A stretch of DNA of 64,000 nt from Ruegeria lacuscaerulensis ITI-1157 (GCA_000161775.1 GG704596.1:2827362-2891361), one strand, 5' to 3'. Shown: positions 1 to 9,734, counted from the first letter of the stretch. Numbers and translations: made by a program. The notes: a model not told the origin generated them from the sequence alone.

Positions 1-505
1 ACCCGGGATCCTGCAGCAGCGGGTTCAGGTCGCGCCCGTCAAACGGGGCCACCGGCAGCCGGTCGAACGGGTTCGAGGTGAACAGTATGAAAGCATAGAA
101 TGCCACGCCGATGGCACCCTGCACCGCCAGCACCCGCGCCTTCAGCGTAGGCGGCAGGCCGGCGCCGAAAAAGGCCGCCATGGCGCCAAAGATCGCGACG
201 ATCAGCACCCACAACAGCATCGAGCCCTCGTGGTTGCCCCATGTGCCGCTGAGTTTGTACAGCATCGGCTTGGCGGAATGGCTGTTCTCAACAACGATCC
301 GCAGCGAAAAGTCCGATGTCGCGAAGGCCCAGACCAGCGCTCCGAACGCGAACCCGGTCAGCAGAAACTGCGACACGGCGGCCGGTTCGGCAAAAAACAT
401 CCAAGACGGCCATCGCTTTGCCGCGCCGATCAACGGCACGACGCTTTGCATGATGGCCACCAGAAAGGCCAGGATAAGGGCGAAATGTCCAAGCTCGGTA
501 ATCAT
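1..505 (-). CDS. ccmF: CcmF, cytochrome c heme lyase subunit (3' part outside window)
   Basis: CcmF joins heme, delivered by CcmE, to apocytochrome c at the outer face of the inner membrane. Only about the first 168 residues are present; the gene runs off the left edge. The protein begins MITELGHFALILAF and is strongly hydrophobic. It carries the CcmF signature WGNHEGSMLLW at about residues 88-98, in a membrane helix next to the heme-handling loop. The start is the ATG at 505. The gene is last in a minus-strand series with ccmE upstream, but a holin and an endolysin gene lie between them. Family identity is clear; completeness cannot be judged here. Confidence 0.93.
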   Translation of the reverse strand, partial: MITELGHFALILAFLVAIMQSVVPLIGAAKRWPSWMFFAEPAAVSQFLLTGFAFGALVWAFATSDFSLRIVVENSHSAKPMLYKLSGTWGNHEGSMLLWVLIVAIFGAMAAFFGAGLPPTLKARVLAVQGAIGVAFYAFILFTSNPFDRLPVAPFDGRDLNPLLQDPG

Positions 506-579
506 GGGCACGGTATACTCTTGCCCTTTGCCAAGCGCCAATCACTTTCGCCGGATTTTCGCGCACATAGTGTCGCGCC

Positions 580-1155
580 TCAGGTGCGCAGACGTCGCCA
601 ATCCTCCAGAGCAGGGTTCGGATCGGGTCGCGTGACCTCTGCCACCAGCGCAGCATCGATGCCCGGATCCGCGACACCGGGGCTGTCGGCCTGCAACTGC
701 CGCAGTGCCTCGATATTCGCCATCACCTGCGGGGCGCGCATCATCGTGACCGAGATATCGCGTTGCAGATCCTGCACCTTTGCCTGATGCCGCGCCCCGA
801 AATAGAAGGACACGATCACGCCCAACAGCCACCACAGCGGCTCGGGCACCAGCGCGATGCCCTGCATCCGCGCCGCAAACCACAGCGGATCGACCATCGC
901 CGCCACGAACAGACCCAGCGTGCCCAACGCCAGCGCCGGACGCGGAAGCCGGTTCAACCCGTCCATGAACCGGTCGAATCCGCCCTTGCGCGGCACCGCG
1001 AATTCGGCGCCGAACTGGCTCATGGCCTGCCCGCGCATTTCGACGTCGCGCGCGGCGCCAGCCTCGGCATTTTCGCGAAAGACCTCGGCAGTTTCGCGCA
1101 CCACGTTGCGTCCGCCCCCGAACAGCAGATCGAAAATTCCCGCAATCAACCCCAT
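580..1155 (-). CDS. Holin of the 3TM family, probable GTA lysis holin
   Basis: 191-residue protein with two clear hydrophobic segments at about residues 72-90 and 100-120, an amphipathic N-terminus (MGLIAGIFDLLFGGG) and a charged C-terminus. This matches the 3TM holins of Rhodobacterales. Its start overlaps the end of the GH108 endolysin gene by 10 bp, so the two are translationally coupled. In Rhodobacter capsulatus a holin/endolysin pair of this type, outside the structural gene cluster, lyses cells to release gene transfer agent particles. That role here is inferred from family and pairing. No phage structural gene lies nearby, which argues against a prophage lysis cassette. Confidence 0.82.
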   Translation of the reverse strand: MGLIAGIFDLLFGGGRNVVRETAEVFRENAEAGAARDVEMRGQAMSQFGAEFAVPRKGGFDRFMDGLNRLPRPALALGTLGLFVAAMVDPLWFAARMQGIALVPEPLWWLLGVIVSFYFGARHQAKVQDLQRDISVTMMRAPQVMANIEALRQLQADSPGVADPGIDAALVAEVTRPDPNPALEDWRRLRT

Positions 1156-1757
1156 GCTGCAACCCTTTCGTGAAACTCCGATTCACTCAGATGGTAGGAT
1201 GGAGACAGAAACGCCTCGGCCCGACGGATCCATCCGCCCTTGCCACCGGTCCGACTGCGCACATATTTGCGCGAGGCCGGTCGCCGGTCGGCCAGCCGGA
1301 AATAATAGTTTCGTCGCGCCACCCCATAGGCATCGCGCAGCGCCATCGGATCGGGCATGGCGGCCTGGGCGCAAGCCGCGGCGGTCTGGGGCCCCATCAC
1401 CCCGTCAACGATCACCGCAAAACCCATCTGCACCAGCAGACGCTGCAGGATGCGCACGGCCTGAGCCCCTGCGTTGACATACATGTCGAACAGCGACGGC
1501 TGCAGCGCTTCGGGGGCAAGCACAAGCCGGGGTTTCTCGAAATAATGTGCGATGAAGATCTCAACCGCCTGTTCGCGGCTCAGCGCCATCACGTCGCGCC
1601 GGTCAACCACGCCATCATCCGTCAGGTCGACCCCAAGGCGGCGCATCGTGTGGATGGTGACGCCATATTTCGTGGCCCCGCCCGGGTCATCCGGGTCATC
1701 GACAAAGCCACCTTCGCGGGCCACAATCTCCCACGCGATCTGACGGACCGACTGCAT
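1146..1757 (-). CDS. GH108-family endolysin (N-acetylmuramidase), probable GTA lysis enzyme
   Basis: 203-residue peptidoglycan hydrolase. The N-terminal catalytic domain has the GH108 motif REGGFVDDPDDPGGATKYGV, with the predicted catalytic Glu at residue 15. The C-terminal half resembles the peptidoglycan-binding part of this family (IVDGVMGPQT, about residues 115-125). No signal peptide is visible, so export should depend on the overlapping holin downstream. The start ATG at 1757 has an AGAGGTG ribosome site. Family knowledge from R. capsulatus links this pair to gene transfer agent release. It sits between ccmE and ccmF. Confidence 0.88.
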   Translation of the reverse strand: MQSVRQIAWEIVAREGGFVDDPDDPGGATKYGVTIHTMRRLGVDLTDDGVVDRRDVMALSREQAVEIFIAHYFEKPRLVLAPEALQPSLFDMYVNAGAQAVRILQRLLVQMGFAVIVDGVMGPQTAAACAQAAMPDPMALRDAYGVARRNYYFRLADRRPASRKYVRSRTGGKGGWIRRAEAFLSPSYHLSESEFHERVAAWG

Positions 1758-1887
1758 GCTGCACCTCTGTGTTCACGTGCAGCCAAAACTCGGGAAAAAG
1801 CCTTAAGGTCTTGAAATGAAAGCGAGCGCTGCCCGGCCCAACCGCGCAACGCCCGCCTTCATCATCGCCCCTGCGGTTCAGCCGCGA

Positions 1888-2334
1888 TCAGCTTTCGCCC
1901 GGCTCTTGATAGACACCCTGCTCTTTCAGGGCGTCCATGACCTCTTTAGGCATATAGGTCTCGTCGTGTTTCGCCAGGATTTCGGTGGCTTGGAACACGC
2001 CGTCGACATAGCTGCCGGTGCCCACCATGCCCTGACCCTCGGAGAACAGGTCAGGCAGCACACCGGTGAACGACACCGGAACGCTTTCACCGCCATCGGT
2101 CACGACAAAGCGCACCGTCTCGCCCTGCCCGCGCACGATCGAGCCTTCTTCGACCAGCCCGCCGATGCGGAACACCTCGTTCGGCGCCGGCGGTTCGGCG
2201 ATCACCTGGCTGGGCGAGCGGAAATAGTTGATCCCGTCCCGCATCGCATAGCCGATCAGCCCCGTGGCAAGAGCCAAGGCCACGAAAGCCAGCAATATGA
2301 CCTGTACACGGCGGCGTTTCTTCAGCGTTTTCAT
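1888..2334 (-). CDS. ccmE: CcmE, periplasmic heme chaperone
   Basis: 148-residue membrane-anchored heme chaperone of System I cytochrome c maturation. It has a basic N-terminus (MKTLKKRRR), one membrane segment at about residues 11-30, and then the OB-fold domain. The heme-binding motif AKHDETYMP is complete: His123 is the residue that binds heme covalently and Tyr127 is the axial ligand position. The C-terminal tail is short. The gene starts 7 bp after the argC stop, so argC and ccmE are probably co-transcribed. ccmF, its partner, lies two genes further downstream. Confidence 0.96.
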   Translation of the reverse strand: MKTLKKRRRVQVILLAFVALALATGLIGYAMRDGINYFRSPSQVIAEPPAPNEVFRIGGLVEEGSIVRGQGETVRFVVTDGGESVPVSFTGVLPDLFSEGQGMVGTGSYVDGVFQATEILAKHDETYMPKEVMDALKEQGVYQEPGES

Positions 2335-2341
2335 TTCAGCC

Positions 2342-3370
2342 TCATGGGAACAGAGGGGCCATCGTCAGCCCCGTCGTTTCAGGTTCACCTAACATCAGGT
2401 TGGCGTTCTGCAAGGCCTGCCCGCTGCTACCTTTCGTCAGGTTATCCAGCGCCGCGATCACGATGGCACGCCGTTCGATCCGGTCAGCAACGACGCCGAT
2501 ATGGCAGAAGTTCGACCCCCGCACATGGTGGGTCGATGGCGTTTCGCCAAAAGGCAGCATGTGGATGAAGGGCTCGTCCGCATAGGTCGCACACAGCGTC
2601 TCATACACGCTTTGCGGGTCGCCCTTGACGTACGAGGTCGCCAGAATGCCCCGGTTCGCAGGGATCAGGTGCGGCGTGAACTGGATGTGAACCGCACGGC
2701 CCGCCAGTTTCGAGAACTCCTGATCGAACTCGCCCAGATGCCTGTGGGTGCCGCCGACGGCATAGGCGTTGGTGCCTTCGCTCAGTTCGGCGTGCAGCAG
2801 GTTCTCTTTCAGCGCGCGCCCTGCCCCCGAAACGGCGCATTTCAGATCAAGAACGATGTCGTCCAGGTCGATCACCTCGGCCGAGATCAGCGGCCGCAGC
2901 ACATATTGCCCCGTGGCAGCATTGCACCCGGTGCCCGCCACCAGCCGGGCGGCGCGGATGTCCTCACGGTAGAACTCCGTCAGGCCATAAACGGCCTCGG
3001 CCTGCTGTTCCAACGCGACATGCGGGTTGCCATACCATTTCTCGTATTCCGCCGGATCGCTCAGCCGGAAATCCGCCGACAAATCAACGATTTTCAGGTC
3101 GGAGGGCAATTCGCGGATCACTTCCTGGCTGGTTTTGTGCGGCAGCGCGCAAAAGCACAGGTCGATCTGGCCAAAGTCTATTTCCGAGATCTTGCACAGG
3201 CGTGGCAGGTCCAGATGGCGCAGATGCGGAAACACCTCGGCCATGGTCTGCCCGGCCTTGCGCTCGGCCGCCAGGGCGGTGATTTCCATGTTCGGGTGCT
3301 CGGCAATCAGCCGCACCAGTTCGGCACCGGTATAGCCCGAAGCGCCCAGGATTGCGATTTTGTGGGTCAT
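2342..3370 (-). CDS. argC: N-acetyl-gamma-glutamyl-phosphate reductase
   Basis: 342-residue ArgC, the third step of arginine biosynthesis: NADPH-dependent reduction of N-acetylglutamyl phosphate to the semialdehyde. The N-terminal Rossmann motif is [15 protein letters not shown]. The catalytic cysteine is Cys149 in [13 protein letters not shown]. The start at 3370 is preferred over an upstream GTG because it has a GAGG ribosome site and begins right before the Rossmann strand. The gene is followed closely by ccmE; linkage of argC to cytochrome c maturation genes is also known from Rhodobacter. Confidence 0.95.
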   Translation of the reverse strand: MTHKIAILGASGYTGAELVRLIAEHPNMEITALAAERKAGQTMAEVFPHLRHLDLPRLCKISEIDFGQIDLCFCALPHKTSQEVIRELPSDLKIVDLSADFRLSDPAEYEKWYGNPHVALEQQAEAVYGLTEFYREDIRAARLVAGTGCNAATGQYVLRPLISAEVIDLDDIVLDLKCAVSGAGRALKENLLHAELSEGTNAYAVGGTHRHLGEFDQEFSKLAGRAVHIQFTPHLIPANRGILATSYVKGDPQSVYETLCATYADEPFIHMLPFGETPSTHHVRGSNFCHIGVVADRIERRAIVIAALDNLTKGSSGQALQNANLMLGEPETTGLTMAPLFP

Positions 3371-3463
3371 GTCAGACCTCGTTCCTTGATGTGTCACGAC
3401 TGGCAACCATCGCATGGACGGTTCCCGAATAAATCCGCGCGCCGACCCGGTCCTTGACCGAAG

Positions 3464-4273
3464 TCAGGCGGCCTGAAAGGTGATTTGTCGTCGCAGAAAC
3501 TGCGTTGCCCGGTCACTGACCTTTTTGGGATCGCCCGTGGTCAGGAACCCGGCCTCACCGGTGCCCAGCATGCCGGGGTGCCGCTGCAGATAGTCGGCGA
3601 GGCTTTCGGCAACCAGGTCGCCCTGGCTGAACACCTGCACGTCCGGCCCCAAAGCCGCCTGAAAGGCCTCGGCCATCAGCGGATAGTGCGTGCAGCCCAG
3701 AATCGCCGCCTGCGGATGCGGCATCTTGCGTTTCAACGCGTCCACATGGCTGCGCACCAAGGCTTCGGCAAGGATCATGTCGCCTTCTTCGATGGCATCG
3801 ACCACGCCACCGCAGGCCTGCGCCTCGACATCGACGCCAATGGCGCGGAACGCCAGTTCACGCTGGAACGCGCGGCTGGCCACGGTTGCCGGCGTCGCAA
3901 ACAGGGCCACATGCTTGACCGCCACTTCGCGCGGAGGGCTGTTGTCGCCCCACTGGCGCTCGGTCAGTGCCTCGATCAGCGGGACGAACACACCCAGAAC
4001 ACGCTTGCCCTGGGGCACGCCTTCTTCCTGCATCCGCCGCAGCGCTGCGGCGCTTGCCGTGTTGCAGGCCAGAATCACCAGATCGCAGCCGCGCGACCAC
4101 AGGTCTTGCACGGCGTTTCGGGTCAGGTTGTAGATATCCTCGGCGTCGCGCACGCCATAAGGCGCGTGCGCGCTGTCCGCGTAATACAGGAAATCCACAT
4201 CCGGCAGACGTGTCTGCGCGGCGTTCAGGACGGTCAGCCCGCCCAATCCGGAATCAAAGATGCCTACTGCCAT
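3464..4273 (-). CDS. murI: Glutamate racemase
   Basis: 269-residue MurI, a cofactor-independent racemase giving D-glutamate for peptidoglycan. Both catalytic cysteines are visible: Cys70 in ILACNTAS and Cys194 in ILGCTHYPL. The N-terminal [11 protein letters not shown] motif and the length fit the family. It lies 8 bp after the acyltransferase gene and 93 bp before argC, all on the minus strand, so these envelope and biosynthesis genes may share a transcript. Confidence 0.96.
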   Translation of the reverse strand: MAVGIFDSGLGGLTVLNAAQTRLPDVDFLYYADSAHAPYGVRDAEDIYNLTRNAVQDLWSRGCDLVILACNTASAAALRRMQEEGVPQGKRVLGVFVPLIEALTERQWGDNSPPREVAVKHVALFATPATVASRAFQRELAFRAIGVDVEAQACGGVVDAIEEGDMILAEALVRSHVDALKRKMPHPQAAILGCTHYPLMAEAFQAALGPDVQVFSQGDLVAESLADYLQRHPGMLGTGEAGFLTTGDPKKVSDRATQFLRRQITFQAA

Positions 4274-4281
4274 TTGCCCCT

Positions 4282-5160
4282 TCAGGCGCGATGCCGTTCC
4301 TCGAATTCATAGCCATAGTCATACGACTTCAGCGGCTTCGGAGACAGCTCATACGTGGCTTTGCGCAAGAAATCCATCATCTTGCGCGTATCGCCGGCCA
4401 ATGGGTCCAGAACGTCGCGGCCGATGGGCTGCCCCACGACCACATCCACTGGGGTATCGACGCGCTTTTTGAACTCTTTGATCAGCAAACCCATGCGCAG
4501 CGTCACATGCAGATGGCTGGCGATCTGAAACAGGCGTGAGGTGTGGCCATCGAAGAACAAAGGCACCACGGTGGCGTTTGACTTGGCCACCATCCGCGCG
4601 GTGAATCCGCGCCAGCCCGGGTCCATCGGGTGCGCGAACGGCCGGGCCGCCGTGCTGACCGTACCGCCGGGAAAAATCCCGATTGCGCCACCCTGCCCCA
4701 GATAATCCAAGGCGGTTTTTCGGGTCTGCAGGTTTAGCCGCATCGCCTCTTTGGTCTGGTCGAAGGAGATCGGTAGAATGATGCGGTTCAGATCCTCGGC
4801 CTTGTGGAACACATGGTTGGCCAGAATCCGGAAATCTCCGCGGGTCTGGGACAGCACATGCCCCATCATCAGCCCATCCAGAATCCCGTAGGGGTGGTTG
4901 GCGATCAGGATCAGCGGGCCGTCCCTGGGGATGTTCGACAGCGCCCCGCCCACCACATTCAGGCTCAGCCCGTAACGCTCGACCATGACCGACCAGAAAT
5001 CGCGGCCATTGGCGACCTCGCGCTCATAGCCTTCGGCGCGCCGGATCAGGCGTAGCCGGCCGGTCGTGTTCTCGATCAGCTTGATGACCATGCGCCCACC
5101 CCGCGTTTCGGCGGAATGGGCGTAGGAAATGTCCCGAGCGATATGGCGGCGTGATTTCAT
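4282..5160 (-). CDS. PlsC-type acyltransferase of the hemolysin/OlsA-like group
   Basis: About 292 residues. The glycerol-phosphate acyltransferase signature is present as NHPYGILDG at about residues 87-95, and the second motif as FPGGTVST near residue 165. The spacing His-x5-Asp rather than His-x4-Asp is that of the hemolysin-related acyltransferase group, not of classical PlsC. Likely substrates are a lysolipid or lyso-aminolipid (ornithine or related roseobacter aminolipids); this cannot be resolved from sequence. The ATG at 5160 is taken; a GTG lies one codon upstream. No clear membrane-spanning segment is seen. Confidence 0.8.
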   Translation of the reverse strand: MKSRRHIARDISYAHSAETRGGRMVIKLIENTTGRLRLIRRAEGYEREVANGRDFWSVMVERYGLSLNVVGGALSNIPRDGPLILIANHPYGILDGLMMGHVLSQTRGDFRILANHVFHKAEDLNRIILPISFDQTKEAMRLNLQTRKTALDYLGQGGAIGIFPGGTVSTAARPFAHPMDPGWRGFTARMVAKSNATVVPLFFDGHTSRLFQIASHLHVTLRMGLLIKEFKKRVDTPVDVVVGQPIGRDVLDPLAGDTRKMMDFLRKATYELSPKPLKSYDYGYEFEERHRA

Positions 5161-5236
5161 CACGGGTCTCCGGCGTGGCCGTCACGGGACGGCGCGAACG
5201 GGAACTCTATCGCGCCTACATGACACCGATATGACG

Positions 5237-8200
5237 TTACTCGGCCGCGGCCCGCGTCTCGGTCCCTCCCTGCCGGATCACGGCCAGAAGTTCCTCGCGC
5301 CGCTTGGCGGCCTTGGCTTCGTTGGCGGCCAATACCGGACCGAAACCGCGGATGTCCAGCGGCAAGCGTGCCAGCGCGACAATCGCATCGCGGGTGTTGT
5401 CATCCAGCAATGGCAGGACCTCTTTCATGTCCGCCTCATACTGACGGATCAAAGCCCGCTCCATCCGGCGTTCGGCGGTATACCCGAAGATATCCAGCGG
5501 CGTGCCGCGCAGCCCCTTCAGCCTGGCCAGAACCTTCATCGGCCCCAGCAGCCATTCGCCGAATTGCCGTTTGCGCGGACGCCCGTCCGGCCCTTTTCCC
5601 CCCAGAAGCGGCGGCGCCAGGTGGAAGGTCATCTTGAAGTCGCCGTCGAATTCGGCGGCGGCCTTGTCGCGGCTGTCCAGCAGCAGGCGGGCCACCTCGT
5701 ATTCGTCCTTGTACGACAACAGCTTGTGATACCCAAGCGCGACGGCATCCCGGACCTTCGGGTCTTCGATCGACTCGACCAGCTTGAGATAGCGCCTGGA
5801 CAACCGTTTGCCCTGATAGGCCACCAGATGATCGGCACGGAAGGCGATGGCCTGCTCGGGCGTCTTGGGCAATTCAGTCACCGTGGGGGCCACGATACGC
5901 GCCACGTCCTCGGGGTGCAGAACCGCCCAGCGGCCGACCTCGAAGGCGCGCTTGTTGCGCTCGACCGCGGCGCCGTTCAGCTCGATCGCGGCCATGATCG
6001 CCTCGTGGCTGACCGGCAGCAGCCCGCGCTGCCAGGCCGCCCCGAACACCATCATGTTGGAATAGATCGAATCGCCCATCACCGCGCGTGCCAACTCGGT
6101 CGCGTCGAACAGGGCCAAACCGTCCTTCAACCGCGCTTCCAGCGCCAGTTCCAGCCGGTCGACCGGAATGTGGAATTCGGTGTTGCGGGTGAAATCGCCG
6201 GTGATGATCTCGTGGCTGTTGACCACCGCGCCGGTCTGACCAGTGCGCGTCAGGCCCAGCGTCTTGGCCCCGGCCGACACGACCAGATCGCCGCCGATCA
6301 GCGCATGCGCCTCGCCGGTGGCCACGCGGATGGCGCTGATGTCCTCGGGCTTGTTGGCTAGGCGACAGTGGATATGCACCGCGCCCCCCTTCTGCGCAAG
6401 CCCGGCCATTTCCATCATGCCCGCGCCCTTGCCGTCGATCTGCGCGGCCTGCGCCAGAACCGCCCCGATGGTCACGACGCCGGTGCCGCCGACGCCGGTG
6501 ATGACCACGTTATGCGTGCCCTCGATCTGCGGCAGAACCGGCTGCGGCAGATGGGGGATGTCGATCTCGGTGGTGGCCTCCTTGCGGATCCTGGCGCCTT
6601 CCAGCGTGACGAAGGACGGGCAGAACCCATTGAGGCACGAGAAATCCTTGTTGCAGCTGGACTGGTCGATCGCCCGCTTGCGGCCCAGTTCGGTTTCCTT
6701 GGGCACGATCGAGACGCAGTTCGACTGAACCCCGCAATCGCCGCAGCCTTCGCAGACGTCCGAGTTGATGAACACCCGCTTGTCCGGATCGGGGAAGGTG
6801 CCGCGCTTGCGGCGGCGGCGCTTCTCGGCGGCACAGGTCTGGACGTAGACGATGACCGACACGCCTTCGATCTCGCGGAACTTGTTCTGAACCGCCATCA
6901 GCTCGGCCCGTTCGTGAGTTTCCACGTCGCCGGGCAGCGCCTTGAAGTTCACGTCTTCCTTTTCATCATAGACGACGGCCACATGCTGCACGCCCATGGC
7001 CTTGACCTCGCGCACGATGCGCTCGGCGGTCAGATGGCCCTCGTTCTCTTGCCCGCCGGTCATGGCGACCGCGTCGTTGAACAGGATCTTGAAGGTGATG
7101 TTGGTTCCGGCCGCCAGCGCCGCCCGGATCGCCTGAACGCCCGAGTGATTGTAAGTGCCGTCGCCCAGGTTCTGGAACACGTGTTTCGTGGTCGAGAACG
7201 GCGCCTCACCGATCCAGTTGGCGCCCTCGCCGCCCATCTGGGTAAAGCCGGTCGTGTTCCGATCCATCCACTGCACCATGTAGTGACAGCCGATCCCGGC
7301 ATAGGCCCGGCTGCCCTCGGGTACCTTGGTGGACGTATTGTGCGGACAGCCCGAGCAGAAATACGGCAGCCGCGTCGCGATCTCCTGCGCGTTGTCGTTG
7401 CGACGCGCCTCTTGCAGGCTGGCCAGTCCTGCGCGAATTCCGTCGGTTTCGCGACCTTCCTCGATGAAGATCTCGCCCAGCTTCTCGGCGATCATGATCG
7501 GATCAAGCGCACCACGGGTCGGGAACAGCTCTTCGCGGTGCAGCGTGCCTGCCCCGCCCTTGTACCAGCCGTACACGCGACGTCCGCGGCGGTCGTCGAA
7601 GATCGCTTCTTTGACCTGCACTTCGATCAGCTTGCGCTTTTCTTCGACGATGATGATCAGGTCCAGCCCCTCGGCCCAGTCATGGAACCCCTTCATGTCC
7701 AACGGGAAGGTCTGACCGATCTTGTAGGTGGTGATCCCCAGCCGTTCGGCCTCGGCCTCGTCGATGTTCAGCAGCGACATGGCGTGGACCAGATCCAGCC
7801 AGTTCTTTCCCGCCGCGGCAATGCCGATCTTGGCGCCGGGCTTGCCCCAGACACGCCGGTCCATCCGGTTGGCGTGTGAAAACACCTCGGCCGCGAACCG
7901 CTTGTAGTCGATGATCCGCGCCTCCTGCAGGTGCGGCGTGTCGCCCAGCCGGATGTTCAGCCCGCCCTCGGGCATGTCGAATTCCGGCGTCACCAGTTGC
8001 ATTCGGTCGGGTCGGCCATCCACGACCGAGGTCACCTCGATCGTATCCTTCATCGTCTTGAGGCCAACCCAGACCCCGGCAAACCGGCTGAGCGCAAAGC
8101 CGTAGATTCCATAATCTAGGATTTCCTGCACCCCGGCCGGGCTGACCACGGGCATGTACATGTCGACCATCGACCATTCCGACTGGTGCAGCACAGTCGA

Positions 8201-8656
8201 GCTTTCGCCGGTGTGGTCGTCGCCCATCGCCATCAGGACGCCGCCGTGCTTGGCGGTTCCGGCCATGTTTGCATGACGCATGACGTCGCCCGACCGGTCC
8301 ACTCCCGGCCCCTTGCCGTACCACAGGCCGAACACGCCGTCATATTTGCCATCGCCGCGCAGACCCGCCTGCTGGCTGCCCCACAGCGCCGTTGCGGCGA
8401 GGTCCTCGTTCAGGCCGTACTGGAACACCACGTCGTTTTCGGCCAGCTGCTTCTGTGCACGCGACATCTGCAGGTCGACCGCTCCCAACGGCGAACCCCG
8501 GTATCCAGTGACCAGTCCGGCGGTATTGAGGCCCGCCGCCCGGTCGCGCTCCTTCTGCATCAGCATCAGGCGAACCAGTGCCTGCGTGCCGTTCAGCAGA
8601 ACCGGGCTTTTGGTCAAATCGAAACGGTCGTTGAGCGAAATCTTTGGCTGACTCAT
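5237..8656 (-). CDS. Indolepyruvate:ferredoxin oxidoreductase, fused alpha/beta (IorAB-type)
   Basis: 1139-residue fusion that oxidatively decarboxylates aryl 2-oxo acids such as indolepyruvate to acyl-CoA, passing electrons to ferredoxin, in aromatic amino acid breakdown. The N-terminal pyrimidine-binding domain has TGYRGSPLGAVD. The thiamine diphosphate-binding domain has NLGDGTYNHSG and NDAVAMTGGQ. A cysteine-rich segment (CEGCGDCGVQSNC, then SCNKDFSCLNGFCP) should hold Fe-S clusters, and the C-terminal gamma-type domain begins at VITGVGGTGVVTIG. The start at 8656 has a GGGAGG ribosome site 6 bases upstream; an upstream ATG at 8699 has none. The gene is divergent from a LysR gene, with a 19-bp inverted repeat between them. 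Confidence 0.93.
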   Translation of the reverse strand: MSQPKISLNDRFDLTKSPVLLNGTQALVRLMLMQKERDRAAGLNTAGLVTGYRGSPLGAVDLQMSRAQKQLAENDVVFQYGLNEDLAATALWGSQQAGLRGDGKYDGVFGLWYGKGPGVDRSGDVMRHANMAGTAKHGGVLMAMGDDHTGESSTVLHQSEWSMVDMYMPVVSPAGVQEILDYGIYGFALSRFAGVWVGLKTMKDTIEVTSVVDGRPDRMQLVTPEFDMPEGGLNIRLGDTPHLQEARIIDYKRFAAEVFSHANRMDRRVWGKPGAKIGIAAAGKNWLDLVHAMSLLNIDEAEAERLGITTYKIGQTFPLDMKGFHDWAEGLDLIIIVEEKRKLIEVQVKEAIFDDRRGRRVYGWYKGGAGTLHREELFPTRGALDPIMIAEKLGEIFIEEGRETDGIRAGLASLQEARRNDNAQEIATRLPYFCSGCPHNTSTKVPEGSRAYAGIGCHYMVQWMDRNTTGFTQMGGEGANWIGEAPFSTTKHVFQNLGDGTYNHSGVQAIRAALAAGTNITFKILFNDAVAMTGGQENEGHLTAERIVREVKAMGVQHVAVVYDEKEDVNFKALPGDVETHERAELMAVQNKFREIEGVSVIVYVQTCAAEKRRRRKRGTFPDPDKRVFINSDVCEGCGDCGVQSNCVSIVPKETELGRKRAIDQSSCNKDFSCLNGFCPSFVTLEGARIRKEATTEIDIPHLPQPVLPQIEGTHNVVITGVGGTGVVTIGAVLAQAAQIDGKGAGMMEMAGLAQKGGAVHIHCRLANKPEDISAIRVATGEAHALIGGDLVVSAGAKTLGLTRTGQTGAVVNSHEIITGDFTRNTEFHIPVDRLELALEARLKDGLALFDATELARAVMGDSIYSNMMVFGAAWQRGLLPVSHEAIMAAIELNGAAVERNKRAFEVGRWAVLHPEDVARIVAPTVTELPKTPEQAIAFRADHLVAYQGKRLSRRYLKLVESIEDPKVRDAVALGYHKLLSYKDEYEVARLLLDSRDKAAAEFDGDFKMTFHLAPPLLGGKGPDGRPRKRQFGEWLLGPMKVLARLKGLRGTPLDIFGYTAERRMERALIRQYEADMKEVLPLLDDNTRDAIVALARLPLDIRGFGPVLAANEAKAAKRREELLAVIRQGGTETRAAAE

Positions 8657-8704
8657 CAGACGCCTCCCCACGTCGGAATAGTGTGCTGTATTTGACGCCA
8701 TTTT

Positions 8705-8723
8705 AGGTCATAATTTCTGACCT
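8705..8723. promoter_or_regulatory. Inverted repeat AGGTCA-N7-TGACCT between indolepyruvate oxidoreductase and lysR
   Basis: Perfect 6-bp arms separated by 7 bases, 49 bp upstream of the chosen oxidoreductase start and about 100 bp upstream of the divergent LysR gene. The position suits an operator for the LysR protein or another dimeric regulator. The bound protein is not known. Confidence 0.5.
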
Positions 8724-8825
8724 GTATACAAATTTCCCCCTGCAGCGTAACGATTTCCGCGTTTGAATGTGGAATTTGTTACCTCTTTCATATAGGGCTG
8801 CGGAAAGATAACGAAAGTTGCGACG

Positions 8826-9734
8826 ATGAATTGGGACAAGCTCAGAATCTTTCACGCGGTAGCGGATGCCGGCAGCCTGACGCATGCCGGAGACAAGCTG
8901 AATCTGTCCCAATCCGCCGTCAGCCGACAGATTCGCGCGCTGGAGGAAGCCTTGGGCGCCACCCTGTTCCATCGCCACGCGCGCGGCCTGATTCTGACCG
9001 AACAAGGCGAACTTCTGTTCGAAGCCACCACCGCCATGTCCAAGCGGCTGGAAACGGCCGCCGCCCGCATCCGCGACAGCGAGGAAGAAGTGTTCGGGGT
9101 CCTGCGCGTCACCACCACCTTCGGCTTCGGCACGCTGTGGCTGGCCCCGCGCCTGCCGAAATTGTACGAAAAATACCCCGATCTGAACATCGACCTGATG
9201 CTGGAAGAGCGCGTGCTTGACCTGCCCATGCGCGAGGCTGATGTCGCGATCCGCATGAAAGAACCCAGCCAGGTCGATCTTGTGCGCAAGCGGCTGATGA
9301 CGGTACGCATGATCCTTTATGCGACAAAGGCTTATCTGGACAGCCACGGCGGCGCACCACAAACGCTCGAGGACATCTCGAAACACCGGCTGATCTGCCA
9401 GAACCCGGCGGCTCCGCAGGTGGGCGTGGGAGCCCGAATGGTCAGCCACCTGATGGCCTACGAACCCAGCTCTTTGTTGACAGTCAACAACTATTTCGGC
9501 GTTCTGCAGGCGGTTCTGAACAATCTTGGCCTTGGCGTCCTGCCCGACTATGTCACCGAGGATTTTCCCGATCTGGTGCCCGTGTTGTCAGACATCGAAA
9601 CCGCCGATGTGCCTGTCTATCTCGCCTACCCCGAGGAACTGCGCCATTCCAAACGCGTCGCGGCATTCCGCGACTTCGTTCAGGACGAGATCATCGCCCA
9701 CCGCAAACAGCTGAAGCAGCTTGGAAAACTGTAG
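8826..9734 (+). CDS. LysR-family transcriptional regulator
   Basis: 302 residues. The N-terminal winged helix-turn-helix at about residues 1-60 includes SLTHAGDKLNLSQSAVSRQI and the LysR signature LEEALGATLFHRHARG. It is followed by a linker helix and the two-lobed effector-binding domain. The gene is transcribed away from the indolepyruvate oxidoreductase gene across a 170-bp spacer with a perfect inverted repeat. By the usual LysR layout it is likely to control that gene and itself. The effector is not predictable; aromatic amino acids or 2-oxo acids would fit the neighbour. Confidence 0.92.
   Translation: MNWDKLRIFHAVADAGSLTHAGDKLNLSQSAVSRQIRALEEALGATLFHRHARGLILTEQGELLFEATTAMSKRLETAAARIRDSEEEVFGVLRVTTTFGFGTLWLAPRLPKLYEKYPDLNIDLMLEERVLDLPMREADVAIRMKEPSQVDLVRKRLMTVRMILYATKAYLDSHGGAPQTLEDISKHRLICQNPAAPQVGVGARMVSHLMAYEPSSLLTVNNYFGVLQAVLNNLGLGVLPDYVTEDFPDLVPVLSDIETADVPVYLAYPEELRHSKRVAAFRDFVQDEIIAHRKQLKQLGKL

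Noticed and set aside
580..1757. Prophage remnant
   Set aside because: Only a coupled lysis pair is present; there is no integrase, capsid, tail or attachment site. GTA lysis is the better explanation.
6368..7879. 503-codon plus-strand frame opposite the indolepyruvate oxidoreductase
   Set aside because: Shadow frame; the opposite strand has clear cofactor and Fe-S motifs.
8657..8701. Upstream start of the indolepyruvate oxidoreductase at 8699
   Set aside because: No ribosome site and the added 15 residues lack conservation, whereas 8656 has GGGAGG.
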